Assembly: GCA_017526585.1 (NCBI GenBank)
Contig: JAFXRC010000057.1
Span: 34,055-98,054 of the forward strand
Length of the DNA: 64,000 nucleotides
Reading direction: 5' to 3'
Source of the DNA: Fibrobacter sp.
GTDB taxonomy: Bacteria; Fibrobacterota; Fibrobacteria; Fibrobacterales; Fibrobacteraceae
In this document: positions 9,501 through 18,306 of the stretch, piece by piece
Numbering within the stretch: position 1 is the stretch's first letter
Layout: each line of letters begins with the position of its first letter
The notes under the pieces: generated by a model
What the model was told of the DNA's origin: nothing
What the model saw: only the letters and a program-made list of their open reading frames with translations
Databases searched by the model: none
Program-made: the position numbers and the translations under genes

Positions 9501-12295
9501 TGAAGCTGATATTCGCCATTCTTGTTTTGCTGGTTTGCGCCTGCTCCAATTCGGAGAGTGTTTCTGTGGCGCATCAGGGCGATTCTGTTGATGTTTTGGA
9601 GGACTCGCTTTCGGGAATGCTTCGAATCGTTGCTTCCGGTGCGACAGTTGTCTTGGGAACGAACGCGGACAACGCTCCGGTAAGCGAACGCCCCGAGATG
9701 CAGATAAAGTTCGACTACGATTTTTCGCTGGGTCGCCATGAGGTGACTTGCGGCGAGTTTAACGCGCTGATGAAATCCGCAGTGGGGCAGGGGCTGTCCT
9801 TGGATTGCGAAGGTGATGAAATCCCTGCGACGAACGTGACTTATTACGATGCAGTCCTGTTCGCTAATGAGCGCAACAAGGCGGAAGGCTTCGATACGGC
9901 TTATACCTATACGGTGGCGAGTTTTGACGCTGCGAAACATTGTACCAATTTAGAAGGCTTCGCTTACCGTTCCGAGGTTAATGCATACCGCTTGCCGACC
10001 GAGGCGGAGTGGGTGCTTGCCGCATCGCAGAAATGGAATGTACAGAACGGTTGGACCGCTGAAAATTCAGATTACAAACTGCACAAGGTCTGTGGCAAGG
10101 CGGATACTTCGGCGAAGTCGGGTGAACTCTGCGACATGGCGGGTAATGCCATGGAGTGGGTGAACGACTGGCTAGGCAATTTCCGAGATACGACGCTTGA
10201 AAATTATGTGGGTGCCCCCGATGGCGGCGCGCTGGGACAGCGTGTCGTAAAGGGCGGCAGCTACCGCAATGCATCGGAATCTATCAGCTTGTATAGCCGC
10301 GGCGATGTGTATACGGTGACCTCTTCGACCCGCGCCGATTATGTGGGCTTTCGCCTGGCGTTCGGTGCTATTCCCGATGCGGTATGGATGGGTTCCGACG
10401 GTAGGGCGAATTCCAGCAGGGTAGTCCCGATTGCAAGTTCTGCGACAATCCGTTCCCTTGTCGGTACCTACAAGGCAAAACTTGCGTTCAGAAACGACCT
10501 CTCGGGAAACCTCGCCTATATCGATTATTCCAGCGGAATCCTCTCGGTCGTGGAAATTGCGGATTCTATCGAAGTCTATCATCCGGAAATTTCCCCGGAC
10601 GGTAAACATGTCGCTTTTTGCACGGGCCTCGAAGGTGTTTCGGGCAAGTCCGAGCTTTATGTGCGCGACTTGAATGCGGAAGGTTCAAACCTCGTAAAGC
10701 TCAAGGTGGAAAGTGCCGCGATTCCGCGCTGGCGCATTCTTGAAAATGGCGATACGGTAATCGTCTATGTGACCGATGCGGGTAACAACAAGGATGAAAC
10801 CGCCTTCAAAGCTGCGTCGACCTGGCAGGTGAAATTTTCGAATGGCAAATTTGGCTCGCCCAAGAAACTTTTCGATGGCGCGTATCACGGTGGCATCAGC
10901 GAAGACAACACACTTGCCGTGACGGGAGCGCGCCTCCTCCGCGCTCGCATCGCAAAGCTGGGCTCGACGCTTACGGAAAAAGCCCGCGATACAATCTGGT
11001 ACAAGGACGGCGACGATGCGGAACAGGCTTGCAATGCCTCCCTTTCGAAGGACGGCAGCAAGCGCACCTTGTTCCTCGATTTCGGCGGCAAGACGGGGCG
11101 TGCCTTTGTCGGTAAAAGCTACGCTACGCACGAACGCCTGCTGATTGCCGACAGCACCGGAACCTTGCAAAAGTCCGTGGCGGCTCCTTCCGGCTTCACC
11201 TTCGACCATAGCGAATGGGCGAGTGGCACCGCCGATAAGGTCGTTGCGACGCTTACGAATGTAAACGGGGCTCACCAGAAAATCGTCCTGATTGACATCT
11301 CCGACTCTAGCCTCGTCGAACTCGTCCAGGGCGATGAAATTTGGCATCCGAGCTTCTGGACGAGTGGAAAAGCCTTTGCCTCGAACGATGTGCAGCTGGA
11401 CTTGGATAGCGCCGGTGCCTATATGAATCCCGGTGATGAGTGGGGGCCGGTCCTGATGCGTTATAACATGGAGCTTTTGTGGCGCTACCGCGACTCAGTC
11501 AATGTCGCCATTATCGGTTCTTCCCGTCCCTTCTATTCTTTGTCGCCAGGGGCCTTGTCGCCTGAATTTTTTGCGGTGAATTTGGCTCACACCCCTAATT
11601 CAATTTATGCTTCTCGCGATTATCTTGAAAAGTACCTGATTCGTCACTTGAAGAACTTGAAATATGTCGTGGTTTCGCTGGATATCGATTTCTGGAATAA
11701 AGTCGATGGTCCGGAGGGTGATAATTTTTTTGCCGTTACCTACAAAAAATATCCCGGCTATGTGTACGATGAAAATCACGGATACTGGGATGAAGGCTAT
11801 CCGACCGGTTTGCTGGAGTGTACCGAAAATTCCGTATCGGTGACCGATGGCAATCTGTATCTGGATGACCGTGGTCGGTATATGGGAACATATTGCATTT
11901 CATGGGGTGGGACGCCCGAAGTAGAAATGGATTCCACTTATTTTGATGATAGAATGTATCTGGTCGAAAATAGTCTGGAAGCTTTGAAAAGCATTGTTGA
12001 AGTCTCGTTAAATAGAAACATCCATGTGGTAGGGATGATTTTTCCCCAGAATCCCAGGTATAAGGAAACGGGGGCTTTTGGACGTTATGGGATGCGGCGT
12101 AGTCTGGCGAAGTCCTTAATTGACCGGTTCCACGAATTTGAAACAATCTATCCGAATTTCACACTGCTTGATGAAAATAAGATGGGAAATCACGATTATT
12201 CCGACAGCGAGGCGGTGGATGCCGACCATCTGTGTAGTCAAGCGACTCCTAAAATAACTTATCGCCTAGATTCCCTTCTGAGAACTTTGAAATGA
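9497..12295 (+). CDS. FGE-like/beta-propeller/SGNH lipoprotein, paralog 3
   Basis: 932 residues from ATG 9497. The frame is open from 9437, but the signal peptide MMKLIFAILVLLVCACS begins at 9497 and that start overlaps the preceding stop by 4 bases, as at the other junctions. FGE-like domain, propeller and SGNH-like C-domain (GSSRPF, then DADHLC) follow. The FGE-like part is nearly identical in DNA to paralog 2 over about 215 bases (9789-10005 against 6997-7213), with a GQG insertion just before. The C-terminal domain is closer to paralog 1 than to paralog 4 (shared PNSI, DFWxK and RRSLA segments). The mix of near-identity and divergence points to recombination between copies. Confidence 0.8.
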   Translation: MMKLIFAILVLLVCACSNSESVSVAHQGDSVDVLEDSLSGMLRIVASGATVVLGTNADNAPVSERPEMQIKFDYDFSLGRHEVTCGEFNALMKSAVGQGLSLDCEGDEIPATNVTYYDAVLFANERNKAEGFDTAYTYTVASFDAAKHCTNLEGFAYRSEVNAYRLPTEAEWVLAASQKWNVQNGWTAENSDYKLHKVCGKADTSAKSGELCDMAGNAMEWVNDWLGNFRDTTLENYVGAPDGGALGQRVVKGGSYRNASESISLYSRGDVYTVTSSTRADYVGFRLAFGAIPDAVWMGSDGRANSSRVVPIASSATIRSLVGTYKAKLAFRNDLSGNLAYIDYSSGILSVVEIADSIEVYHPEISPDGKHVAFCTGLEGVSGKSELYVRDLNAEGSNLVKLKVESAAIPRWRILENGDTVIVYVTDAGNNKDETAFKAASTWQVKFSNGKFGSPKKLFDGAYHGGISEDNTLAVTGARLLRARIAKLGSTLTEKARDTIWYKDGDDAEQACNASLSKDGSKRTLFLDFGGKTGRAFVGKSYATHERLLIADSTGTLQKSVAAPSGFTFDHSEWASGTADKVVATLTNVNGAHQKIVLIDISDSSLVELVQGDEIWHPSFWTSGKAFASNDVQLDLDSAGAYMNPGDEWGPVLMRYNMELLWRYRDSVNVAIIGSSRPFYSLSPGALSPEFFAVNLAHTPNSIYASRDYLEKYLIRHLKNLKYVVVSLDIDFWNKVDGPEGDNFFAVTYKKYPGYVYDENHGYWDEGYPTGLLECTENSVSVTDGNLYLDDRGRYMGTYCISWGGTPEVEMDSTYFDDRMYLVENSLEALKSIVEVSLNRNIHVVGMIFPQNPRYKETGAFGRYGMRRSLAKSLIDRFHEFETIYPNFTLLDENKMGNHDYSDSEAVDADHLCSQATPKITYRLDSLLRTLK

Positions 12296-15060
12296 TGAAG
12301 TTGATATTCGCTCTGATTGTTTTTTTGATTTGCGCATGCTCCAATTCGGAGAGTGTCTCCGAGACAGTGCCGAACGGGTCTGCTGATGTCAAGGAAAAAT
12401 CTCTTTTGGGAATGCTACGCGTTGAAGCCTCTGGTGCGACGGTTGTCTTGGGAACGAATTCGGACAACGCTCCGGCAAGTGAACGCCCCGAAATGCGTGT
12501 GAAGTTTAGTTACGATTTTTCGCTGGGCGTGCATGAGGTGACTTGTGGAGAATTTAACGCCCTGATGAAAACCGCGACGGGACTGTCCCTGGATTGTGTC
12601 ACGGATAGCATTCCCGCGACGAATGTGACTTATTACGATGCGGTTCTGTTCGCCAATGAACGCAGCAAGGCGGAAGGTTTCGACACGGCTTATACCTATA
12701 CCTCTGCGTCGTTCGATGCCGAAAAGCATTGCATAAACATAGACGCCCTGGCGTATCACCCAGAAAAGAATGCGTACCGTTTGCCAACCGAGGCGGAGTG
12801 GGTGTTTGCCGCATCGCAGGATTGGAATGTTCTGAACGGCTGGACTGCTGAAAATTCAGACTACAAATTGCATAAGGTTGGTAGCAAAGCGAAATCGGGT
12901 GGCTTTTACGACATGGTCGGCAACGCCATGGAGTGGGTGAACGACTGGCTGGGCAACTTCCGCGATACGATTCTTGAAAATTTTGTGGGTGCACCCGACG
13001 GCGGCGCGCTCGGACAACGAATTGTGAAGGGCGGCAGCTACCGTAATGCGGTGGAGTCTATCAACTTGTATAGCCGCGGTGATATCTATACGGTTTCGTC
13101 GTCAACCCGCGCCGATTATGTCGGCTTCCGCCTGGCGCATGGTAATATTCCTGGCGCGGTATGGATGGGTTCCGACGGCAGGGCGAATTCCAGCAGGGTA
13201 ATCCCGCTTGCAAGTTCTGCGACAGTCCGTTCCCTTGTCGGTACCTACAAGGCGAAACTCGCGTTCAGGAACGACCTTTCGGGAAACCTCGCCTTCATCG
13301 ACTATTCCGGCGGAATTCTCTCGGTCGTAGAAATTGCGGATTCAATCGAAGTTTATCATCCTGAAATATCCCCGGACGGGAAGCATGTAGCTTTCTGCAC
13401 GGGTCTCGAAGGTCTGTCGGGAAAATCTGAGCTTTATGTGCGTGACTTGAATGCTGAAGGGACGAACCTCGTGAAGCTCAAGGTGGAAAGTGCCGCGATT
13501 CCTCGCTGGCGCGTGCTTGAAAATGGAGATACGGTAATCGTTTATGTGACCGATGCGGGTAACAACAAGGATGACGCTGCGTTTAAGTCTGCGTCTACTT
13601 GGCAAGTGAAATTTTCGAACGGGAAGTTTGGTACACCACAGAAACTTTTCGATGGCGCTTACCATGGCGGCATCAGCGAAGATAACACCTTAGCCGTGAC
13701 GGGTGCACGCCTCTTCCGTGCCCGTATCGCAAAGCCGGGCTCGACGCTTACGGAAAAAGCCCGTGATACTATCTGGTACAAGGACGGTGACGACGCCGAA
13801 CAGGCCTGTAACGCATCGCTTTCGAAAGATGGCACCAAGCGCACCCTGTTCCTCGATTTCGGCGGCAAGACGGGGCAAGCCTTTGTCGGTAAAAGCTACG
13901 CCACGCATGAACGCCTGCTGATTGCCGACAGCACCGGAACTTTGCAAAAGTCCGTGGCGGCACCTTCCGGCTTTACCTTCGACCATAGCGAATGGGCGAG
14001 TGGCACCGCCGATAAGGTCGTAGCGACGCTCACGAATGTAAACGGCGCTCACCAGAAAATCGTCCTGCTAGACATCTCTGACTCTAGCCTCGTCGAGCTC
14101 GTTCAGGGTGATGAAATCTGGCATCCGAGTTTCTGGACGAGTGAAAAAGCCTTTGCCTCGAATGATGTGCAGCTGGACTTGGATAGCGCCGGCGTGTACT
14201 TGCAAGAAAGTTGTTTGAGCTCCTTGAGCACGCTCCGCATAAAGATGGAAGCGTATTGGAAGTATTTGGAACAGACAAATGTCATTCTTGTGGGAAGTTC
14301 GAGAATGCAGAGAGGCGTCAATCCCGACCTTTTCCCGGAATGGAAAATGCTGAATTTCGGGGTGCTGGGAATCGATCCCAATAGGGACTTGTACTTCATT
14401 GAAAACTATGTGATGAATCATCTGGATGAAATCAAGGCGATTGTGCTGAGCTTGGATTTTGATAACTGGCATGGAATTGAGGATCATCTGGGGTATCTTT
14501 TGTCTGCAGCTCCAGGGTTTATGTACGATGCGAATCATGGCTTCTGGAAAGACGGTGTTCCGAAGGGCTTTGTGGAAGCGGTTGAAAATTCGTATCCACC
14601 CCTTGAAGCGGAGCGTAAGACTTTTTCGGAACGCGGCAATATGATTAGCGAAGTTCACAGTTGGGATTTCCACGAAATAGAGGTGCTGAACGATTCCATG
14701 GTGACTGATCAACGCTGGGCTCTTGTCGATAACAGTATCGCACGCCTGGTCAATATCGTCGATGAGGTCTCCAAGAAAAATATCTATGTCATCGGCATCA
14801 TTTTCCCGCAAGCGCCCATGTATAAAAAGACGGGTTCCATTGGCTTGTACGGATTCCAGCGGAGTGCCGCACGAAAGCTTATTGACCGACTTGATTCAAT
14901 TGATCGTGTGAAAAGTCATTTTGTGTTGATGGATGAAAATAAAATGGGTGACCATGACTATACTGACGAAATGGCGCTCAATAGGGATCATCTAAGTTAC
15001 TTGGGTGCGGAACGATTGACCAGACGCATTGATTCCCTGTTAAAGACTCTGGAGTGGTAA
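12292..15060 (+). CDS. FGE-like/beta-propeller/SGNH lipoprotein, paralog 4
   Basis: 922 residues; lipoprotein signal almost identical to paralog 3 (MMKLIFALIVFLICACS). The FGE-like and propeller domains are conserved, but the SGNH-like C-domain (from about residue 640) is the most divergent of the four: GSSRMQRGVNPD, MYDANHGFW, NRDHLS, ending LDSLLKTLEW. It begins within the stop of paralog 3 (ATGA overlap). The FGE-like part lacks two Cys residues (VGSKAKSG in place of VCGKADTS) that could form a disulfide in the other copies. Secreted and lipid-anchored by its signal; substrate unknown. A constant front with a variable back end suggests a shared scaffold carrying different terminal activities; this is inference. 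Confidence 0.8.
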   Translation: MMKLIFALIVFLICACSNSESVSETVPNGSADVKEKSLLGMLRVEASGATVVLGTNSDNAPASERPEMRVKFSYDFSLGVHEVTCGEFNALMKTATGLSLDCVTDSIPATNVTYYDAVLFANERSKAEGFDTAYTYTSASFDAEKHCINIDALAYHPEKNAYRLPTEAEWVFAASQDWNVLNGWTAENSDYKLHKVGSKAKSGGFYDMVGNAMEWVNDWLGNFRDTILENFVGAPDGGALGQRIVKGGSYRNAVESINLYSRGDIYTVSSSTRADYVGFRLAHGNIPGAVWMGSDGRANSSRVIPLASSATVRSLVGTYKAKLAFRNDLSGNLAFIDYSGGILSVVEIADSIEVYHPEISPDGKHVAFCTGLEGLSGKSELYVRDLNAEGTNLVKLKVESAAIPRWRVLENGDTVIVYVTDAGNNKDDAAFKSASTWQVKFSNGKFGTPQKLFDGAYHGGISEDNTLAVTGARLFRARIAKPGSTLTEKARDTIWYKDGDDAEQACNASLSKDGTKRTLFLDFGGKTGQAFVGKSYATHERLLIADSTGTLQKSVAAPSGFTFDHSEWASGTADKVVATLTNVNGAHQKIVLLDISDSSLVELVQGDEIWHPSFWTSEKAFASNDVQLDLDSAGVYLQESCLSSLSTLRIKMEAYWKYLEQTNVILVGSSRMQRGVNPDLFPEWKMLNFGVLGIDPNRDLYFIENYVMNHLDEIKAIVLSLDFDNWHGIEDHLGYLLSAAPGFMYDANHGFWKDGVPKGFVEAVENSYPPLEAERKTFSERGNMISEVHSWDFHEIEVLNDSMVTDQRWALVDNSIARLVNIVDEVSKKNIYVIGIIFPQAPMYKKTGSIGLYGFQRSAARKLIDRLDSIDRVKSHFVLMDENKMGDHDYTDEMALNRDHLSYLGAERLTRRIDSLLKTLEW

Positions 15061-15064
15061 GAGT

Positions 15065-16702
15065 ATGCGCCGGCTTGACATCGACAGGATGGTTCTCTTT
15101 TTGCCGGCTTTCTTGGTGGCGCTCTTTTCTGTTTTCCCGCTGACCGATACCGATATCTGGTGGCATCTTGCCTGTGCCCGCGAGTGGGTGAATGCCTGGA
15201 CGCCTGTGCGCACCCCCGTGGTGAATGTACACGAGTATTTTCAGGCCGTTGTCGCTTTTGTATACGGCGTTGGCGGCGCCCCTCTGCTGGTGGCGTTCAA
15301 GGCAGTTTTGTGGGGTGTCGTTTTTGCGCTGTTTTTATCTAATGGCAGCCGCGGCGCGGTTCTGGAAAAGAATGTCATTGCGAGCCCCACAGGAGAGCCT
15401 GCCACGAGCGTAGCGTGGTGGTGGCAATCTCTAATTGCAGTTTTTCTCCTTTTCGTTTTTCGCTATCATTTTGAGATTCGTCCGGTGCTTTTTACGCTCC
15501 TGTTTCTAGGAATTTATTGGAAAGTTTTGCCAGGGATTTTTGCTGTTCGTCATTGCGAGTCCCACGGGAACACTGATCTTGCTTTTTCTGGGTGTGTGAA
15601 ACGTCATTGCGAGCCCCGTAGGGGCGCGGCAATCTCTAGAGGCTGCACAGTGGCTTTAATTCTTGCAATTCAGTGGCTCTGGTGCAAGTGCCAGGGACTT
15701 TATATTCTGGGCCCGCTTTTTGCGCTGCTAGTGTTGCTGGTTTGCGTCTGGAATTCCCGACGGGTTGGGGAGAAACTTTCGACAGGTTCTGTTGCGTGGC
15801 GCGCTGCATTCGTGCTTGGCCTGTTTTCGATGCCGTTCCTGCATCGTGATGGACTGAACCTGTTTCTGTATCCGTTCGGGCTTTTGGACCGTCTGTTGGG
15901 ACTTTCGCCTTCTGCAGCCGTTTTCGCCAGTGAAATCGCCGAGAACCGTTCCCCGGTAACGCTTCTGGTGGCGGGGGAGAATACGCTTGAAAGCGTGCTG
16001 ATGATTGCGCTGTGCTTCTTGGGATTTTTTGTAGGTCTGCGTCGCTTGCTGCGTCCTTCGCCTTGTATACCGCCACGAGCGACCGAAGGGAGCGAAGCAA
16101 TCTCTAGAAGATTGATTCAAAATATCGCACTTCTTGTGACCGCAATCCTCGCCCTTGTCGCCGAACGCAACTTTGTGCTGTTTTTGCCGTTGCTTTTAGG
16201 GACCGCTTGCGAGCTTCGTTTTGGGGGATGTGCTTTCGGAACAGCTCGGTGCAGCGGCGTTGTAAAGTATGCCTGCTTCATCGTCATCGCCTTTTGCTTG
16301 GGTCTCTGGGCGCGTTCCCTTGCCGCTTACGACTACTCGATGGTTGCTTGTCAGCGTGTCCCTGTCGATGCAGCGGAATGGATGCGGCAAAATCCTCATG
16401 CCGGCAGGCTCTTTAACGATGACCGCGCAGGCGGCTACTTGGCGTTTGTGAATCCCGCCGATTCGATTTACATGGATGGAAGGTTCATCTTGAAGACGGC
16501 AGAATTCTTTGGGCGGTATTTGGAATATGCAAATAATCCGTCGCTGTTCATCGCTGATGCCGACTCCTTGAATATCGATCGCGCTATCTTCCCGCTGCGC
16601 TATTACGCCCGCTGGGATGCCCTGCTGCAAGCCCTCGAAAACGCGCCACGCTGGCACCTTGCCTACCGCGACAACTACTTCGCCGTCTTCGATAAATTCT
16701 AG
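15065..16702 (+). CDS. Polytopic GT-C-like membrane protein with in-frame repeat insertions
   Basis: 545 residues with about ten hydrophobic segments. The N-terminus has TDTDIWWHL and the C-terminus has GRLFNDDRAGGYL and IYMDGRF, features of a broad family of GT-C-like membrane proteins (fold like PMT/ArnT glycosyltransferases). Enzyme activity is not proven and no acceptor is known. It follows paralog 4 by 4 bases and closes the operon. Unusually, at least three, probably four, copies of a dispersed palindromic repeat lie inside the reading frame (15374-15432, 15548-15569, 15602-15639, 16072-16108) and are translated as Arg/Ala/Ser-rich loops such as RHCEPRRGAAIS. They keep the frame open and appear to fall between membrane segments. 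Confidence 0.6.
   Translation: MRRLDIDRMVLFLPAFLVALFSVFPLTDTDIWWHLACAREWVNAWTPVRTPVVNVHEYFQAVVAFVYGVGGAPLLVAFKAVLWGVVFALFLSNGSRGAVLEKNVIASPTGEPATSVAWWWQSLIAVFLLFVFRYHFEIRPVLFTLLFLGIYWKVLPGIFAVRHCESHGNTDLAFSGCVKRHCEPRRGAAISRGCTVALILAIQWLWCKCQGLYILGPLFALLVLLVCVWNSRRVGEKLSTGSVAWRAAFVLGLFSMPFLHRDGLNLFLYPFGLLDRLLGLSPSAAVFASEIAENRSPVTLLVAGENTLESVLMIALCFLGFFVGLRRLLRPSPCIPPRATEGSEAISRRLIQNIALLVTAILALVAERNFVLFLPLLLGTACELRFGGCAFGTARCSGVVKYACFIVIAFCLGLWARSLAAYDYSMVACQRVPVDAAEWMRQNPHAGRLFNDDRAGGYLAFVNPADSIYMDGRFILKTAEFFGRYLEYANNPSLFIADADSLNIDRAIFPLRYYARWDALLQALENAPRWHLAYRDNYFAVFDKF
15374..15432. repeat. Dispersed repeat, in-frame copy A
   Basis: Begins GTCATTGCGAGCC and ends GGCAATCTCT, so the ends pair (ATTGC with GCAAT). 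A second small palindrome, CCACGAGCGTAGCGTGG, lies in the middle. The copy sits within the GT-C-like gene and is translated as VIASPTGEPATSVAWWWQSL. Same family as the intergenic copy at 44713. Confidence 0.75.
15548..15569. repeat. Dispersed repeat, truncated in-frame copy B
   Basis: Starts CGTCATTGCGAG like the others but lacks the GCAATCTC end; only the left half is recognisable. Translated as RHCESHGN. Confidence 0.5.
15602..15639. repeat. Dispersed repeat, in-frame copy C
   Basis: CGTCATTGCGAG at the left and GGCAATCTCTAG at the right, with a CCCCGTAGGGG palindrome between. Translated as RHCEPRRGAAISR in the GT-C-like protein. Confidence 0.75.
16072..16108. repeat. Dispersed repeat, in-frame copy D (right half)
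   Basis: GCCACGAGCGACCGAAGG followed by GCGAAGCAATCTCTAG, matching the right side of copies A and 44713. Translated as PRATEGSEAISRR. Confidence 0.65.
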
Positions 16703-16714
16703 CCTCGCCGAACA

Positions 16715-16745
16715 TAAAAAAGGCCCGGCACGAATGCCGGACCCC
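16715..16745 (-). terminator. Rho-independent terminator of the GH5 gene (possibly bidirectional)
   Basis: Stem GGCCCGGCA / TGCCGGACC with loop CGAA (16722-16743), one mismatch. The minus strand has a run of T directly after the stem, 33 bases past the GH5 stop. On the plus strand it would also lie just after the GT-C-like gene, with a weaker pyrimidine tail. Confidence 0.8.
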
Positions 16746-16777
16746 TTTCTCTCTCGTTGGTAAAACCAATTTCAAGT

Positions 16778-18136
16778 CTACTTGATCTGTATTGCTCGAA
16801 CCATCTTGGACGAACCCTTTTGGATTCGTGCGAGATACTTGCCTGCAGGGAGGCTTGCGAGCGAAAGCGTTCCACTGACCTGGTCGATTCTCATAAGCTT
16901 GTCGCCCTTGATGGTGAAAATTTCGACCGTTGCAGCGCCTCCGGCAATGTGCAGTGTGTTCCCGACAACGCTTACATTGAAGTTGAGGTCAGACTGGGTG
17001 AAAATAGGGGTTTCATTGCCACCGTTTCCGCACTTTGTATAACTTGTCGGGTTCGTGGCGAGGTAGCCCTTGACCATATTGCCGGAAGTGGTGTATTGGA
17101 GTGAGGTCTTGCTCGAAGAACCCTGGAATGCGGCGGTTCCTTCGCTAATTTTGGATGCGGACCAGTTCGCCCAGGAGAGCTTGTTGCCGTCTATCCAGTT
17201 TTGCCAGCCCGTGTTCTTGCTCTGGTCCGGTTCGCCACCGCCATCGGCGTTACCCGTACCCCATTCGGAAACGAACACGGAAAGACCCGCATCTATTGCC
17301 TGCTGTGCATTTGCGCCTTCGCAAGCAGATCCCCAAGAGGTCTGTCCGCTCCAACAGTGAGAATTGGCGTAATAATGGAATGTGTAGGCGATGTTTTCGC
17401 CAGAAACTGTATTGCCGATCGCTTCTTGCGGATTCTGGTCGTACTGCCTGTTGCCGACAAGAATCAGGTTGTCGGAATGCTGACGGATGACGGGAACAAT
17501 TTTTTCGGCATAAGTCTTGATCTCGCTCCAAGATGTAGATATGGGCTCGTTATAAAGTTCAAAGATGACGTTGTCGTACTTACCCCATTTTTGGGCCATT
17601 TCGGTAAAGAACTTGGTGGCGTTGTCAACTTCAGTGTGTGCCTGGTGAGAATGCCAGTCAATAATGACGTAAATGTCGTTTTCGATAGCGGCTTGTACGA
17701 CCGTGTTCATGAGGTTCGTCTGGAATTCCGCATCTGATGCGTAACCGGTAATATGGGCGGACTTGTCGTCTCCGCAGCTTTCCGAGCCGTCCTTGCAGCC
17801 CCACCAGTCATCGGTTGTTGTTGCCATGGCGGCGCGTACGACCTGAATGTTCATGTCGCGGACCATAGTGGCAATTCCCTCGGATGTCCAGAATTCTGTT
17901 GCCTTGGGTAAAAGGCTCCAGTAAAGGCTCATGCCTCGCACCTGCACTTCGGCGCCGTCCTTTACTCCTTCGCAGCTGCCGTAAATGCGGCCCTTGCCCT
18001 GCGAGTTCTTGCCGGTCATCAGCTGACCGTACTGACTGACAGGACCCACGCGGGTGGGAGTGATGTCTTGGGCGGAGGCGAAAGTTGCGCCTAATGCCAG
18101 AGCCGAAAAAAGTGCGATTTTTGAGAATTTTTTCAT
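16778..18136 (-). CDS. GH5 endoglucanase (cellulase), secreted
   Basis: 452 residues from ATG 18136, chosen because it starts a good signal peptide (MKKFSKIALFSALALGATFASA) with GGGA 8 bases upstream; the frame is open further up to 18328 without a signal. Glycoside hydrolase family 5, which cleaves beta-1,4-glucan internally with retention. The catalytic acid/base is Glu197 in LYNEP, the nucleophile Glu291 in SEWG; the active-site HYYANSH stretch is present. The last ~70 residues (NTLHIAGG, VEIFTIKG, LPAGKYLARI, MVRAIQIK) resemble type IX secretion tails, so export through the outer membrane by that route is likely. A single gene, ended by the terminator at 16715-16745, and divergent from the propeller gene at 18307. 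Confidence 0.93.
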   Translation of the reverse strand: MKKFSKIALFSALALGATFASAQDITPTRVGPVSQYGQLMTGKNSQGKGRIYGSCEGVKDGAEVQVRGMSLYWSLLPKATEFWTSEGIATMVRDMNIQVVRAAMATTTDDWWGCKDGSESCGDDKSAHITGYASDAEFQTNLMNTVVQAAIENDIYVIIDWHSHQAHTEVDNATKFFTEMAQKWGKYDNVIFELYNEPISTSWSEIKTYAEKIVPVIRQHSDNLILVGNRQYDQNPQEAIGNTVSGENIAYTFHYYANSHCWSGQTSWGSACEGANAQQAIDAGLSVFVSEWGTGNADGGGEPDQSKNTGWQNWIDGNKLSWANWSASKISEGTAAFQGSSSKTSLQYTTSGNMVKGYLATNPTSYTKCGNGGNETPIFTQSDLNFNVSVVGNTLHIAGGAATVEIFTIKGDKLMRIDQVSGTLSLASLPAGKYLARIQKGSSKMVRAIQIK

Positions 18137-18209
18137 TATAAACATCCCTTTTTTACTTGAAAATAGGTTTTCTTCGCAAAAAACGGAAAAAAAAGAACTT
18201 CTTTTTTGT

Positions 18210-18223
18210 TTACATGCGTGTAA
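18210..18223. promoter_or_regulatory. Inverted repeat in the GH5/propeller divergent region
   Basis: TTACA-TGCG-TGTAA, a perfect 5-base inverted repeat in an A/T-rich 170-base divergent intergenic region, 74 bases upstream of the GH5 start. It could be a regulator site; short enough to be chance. Confidence 0.3.
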
Positions 18224-18306
18224 TATGTGAGTTTTATCATGTTTTTGGGGTCTTGAGTGCCGTTTTTTAGGGGATTTTACTAGATTAGGGGAACTTTGAG
18301 GTTTAT

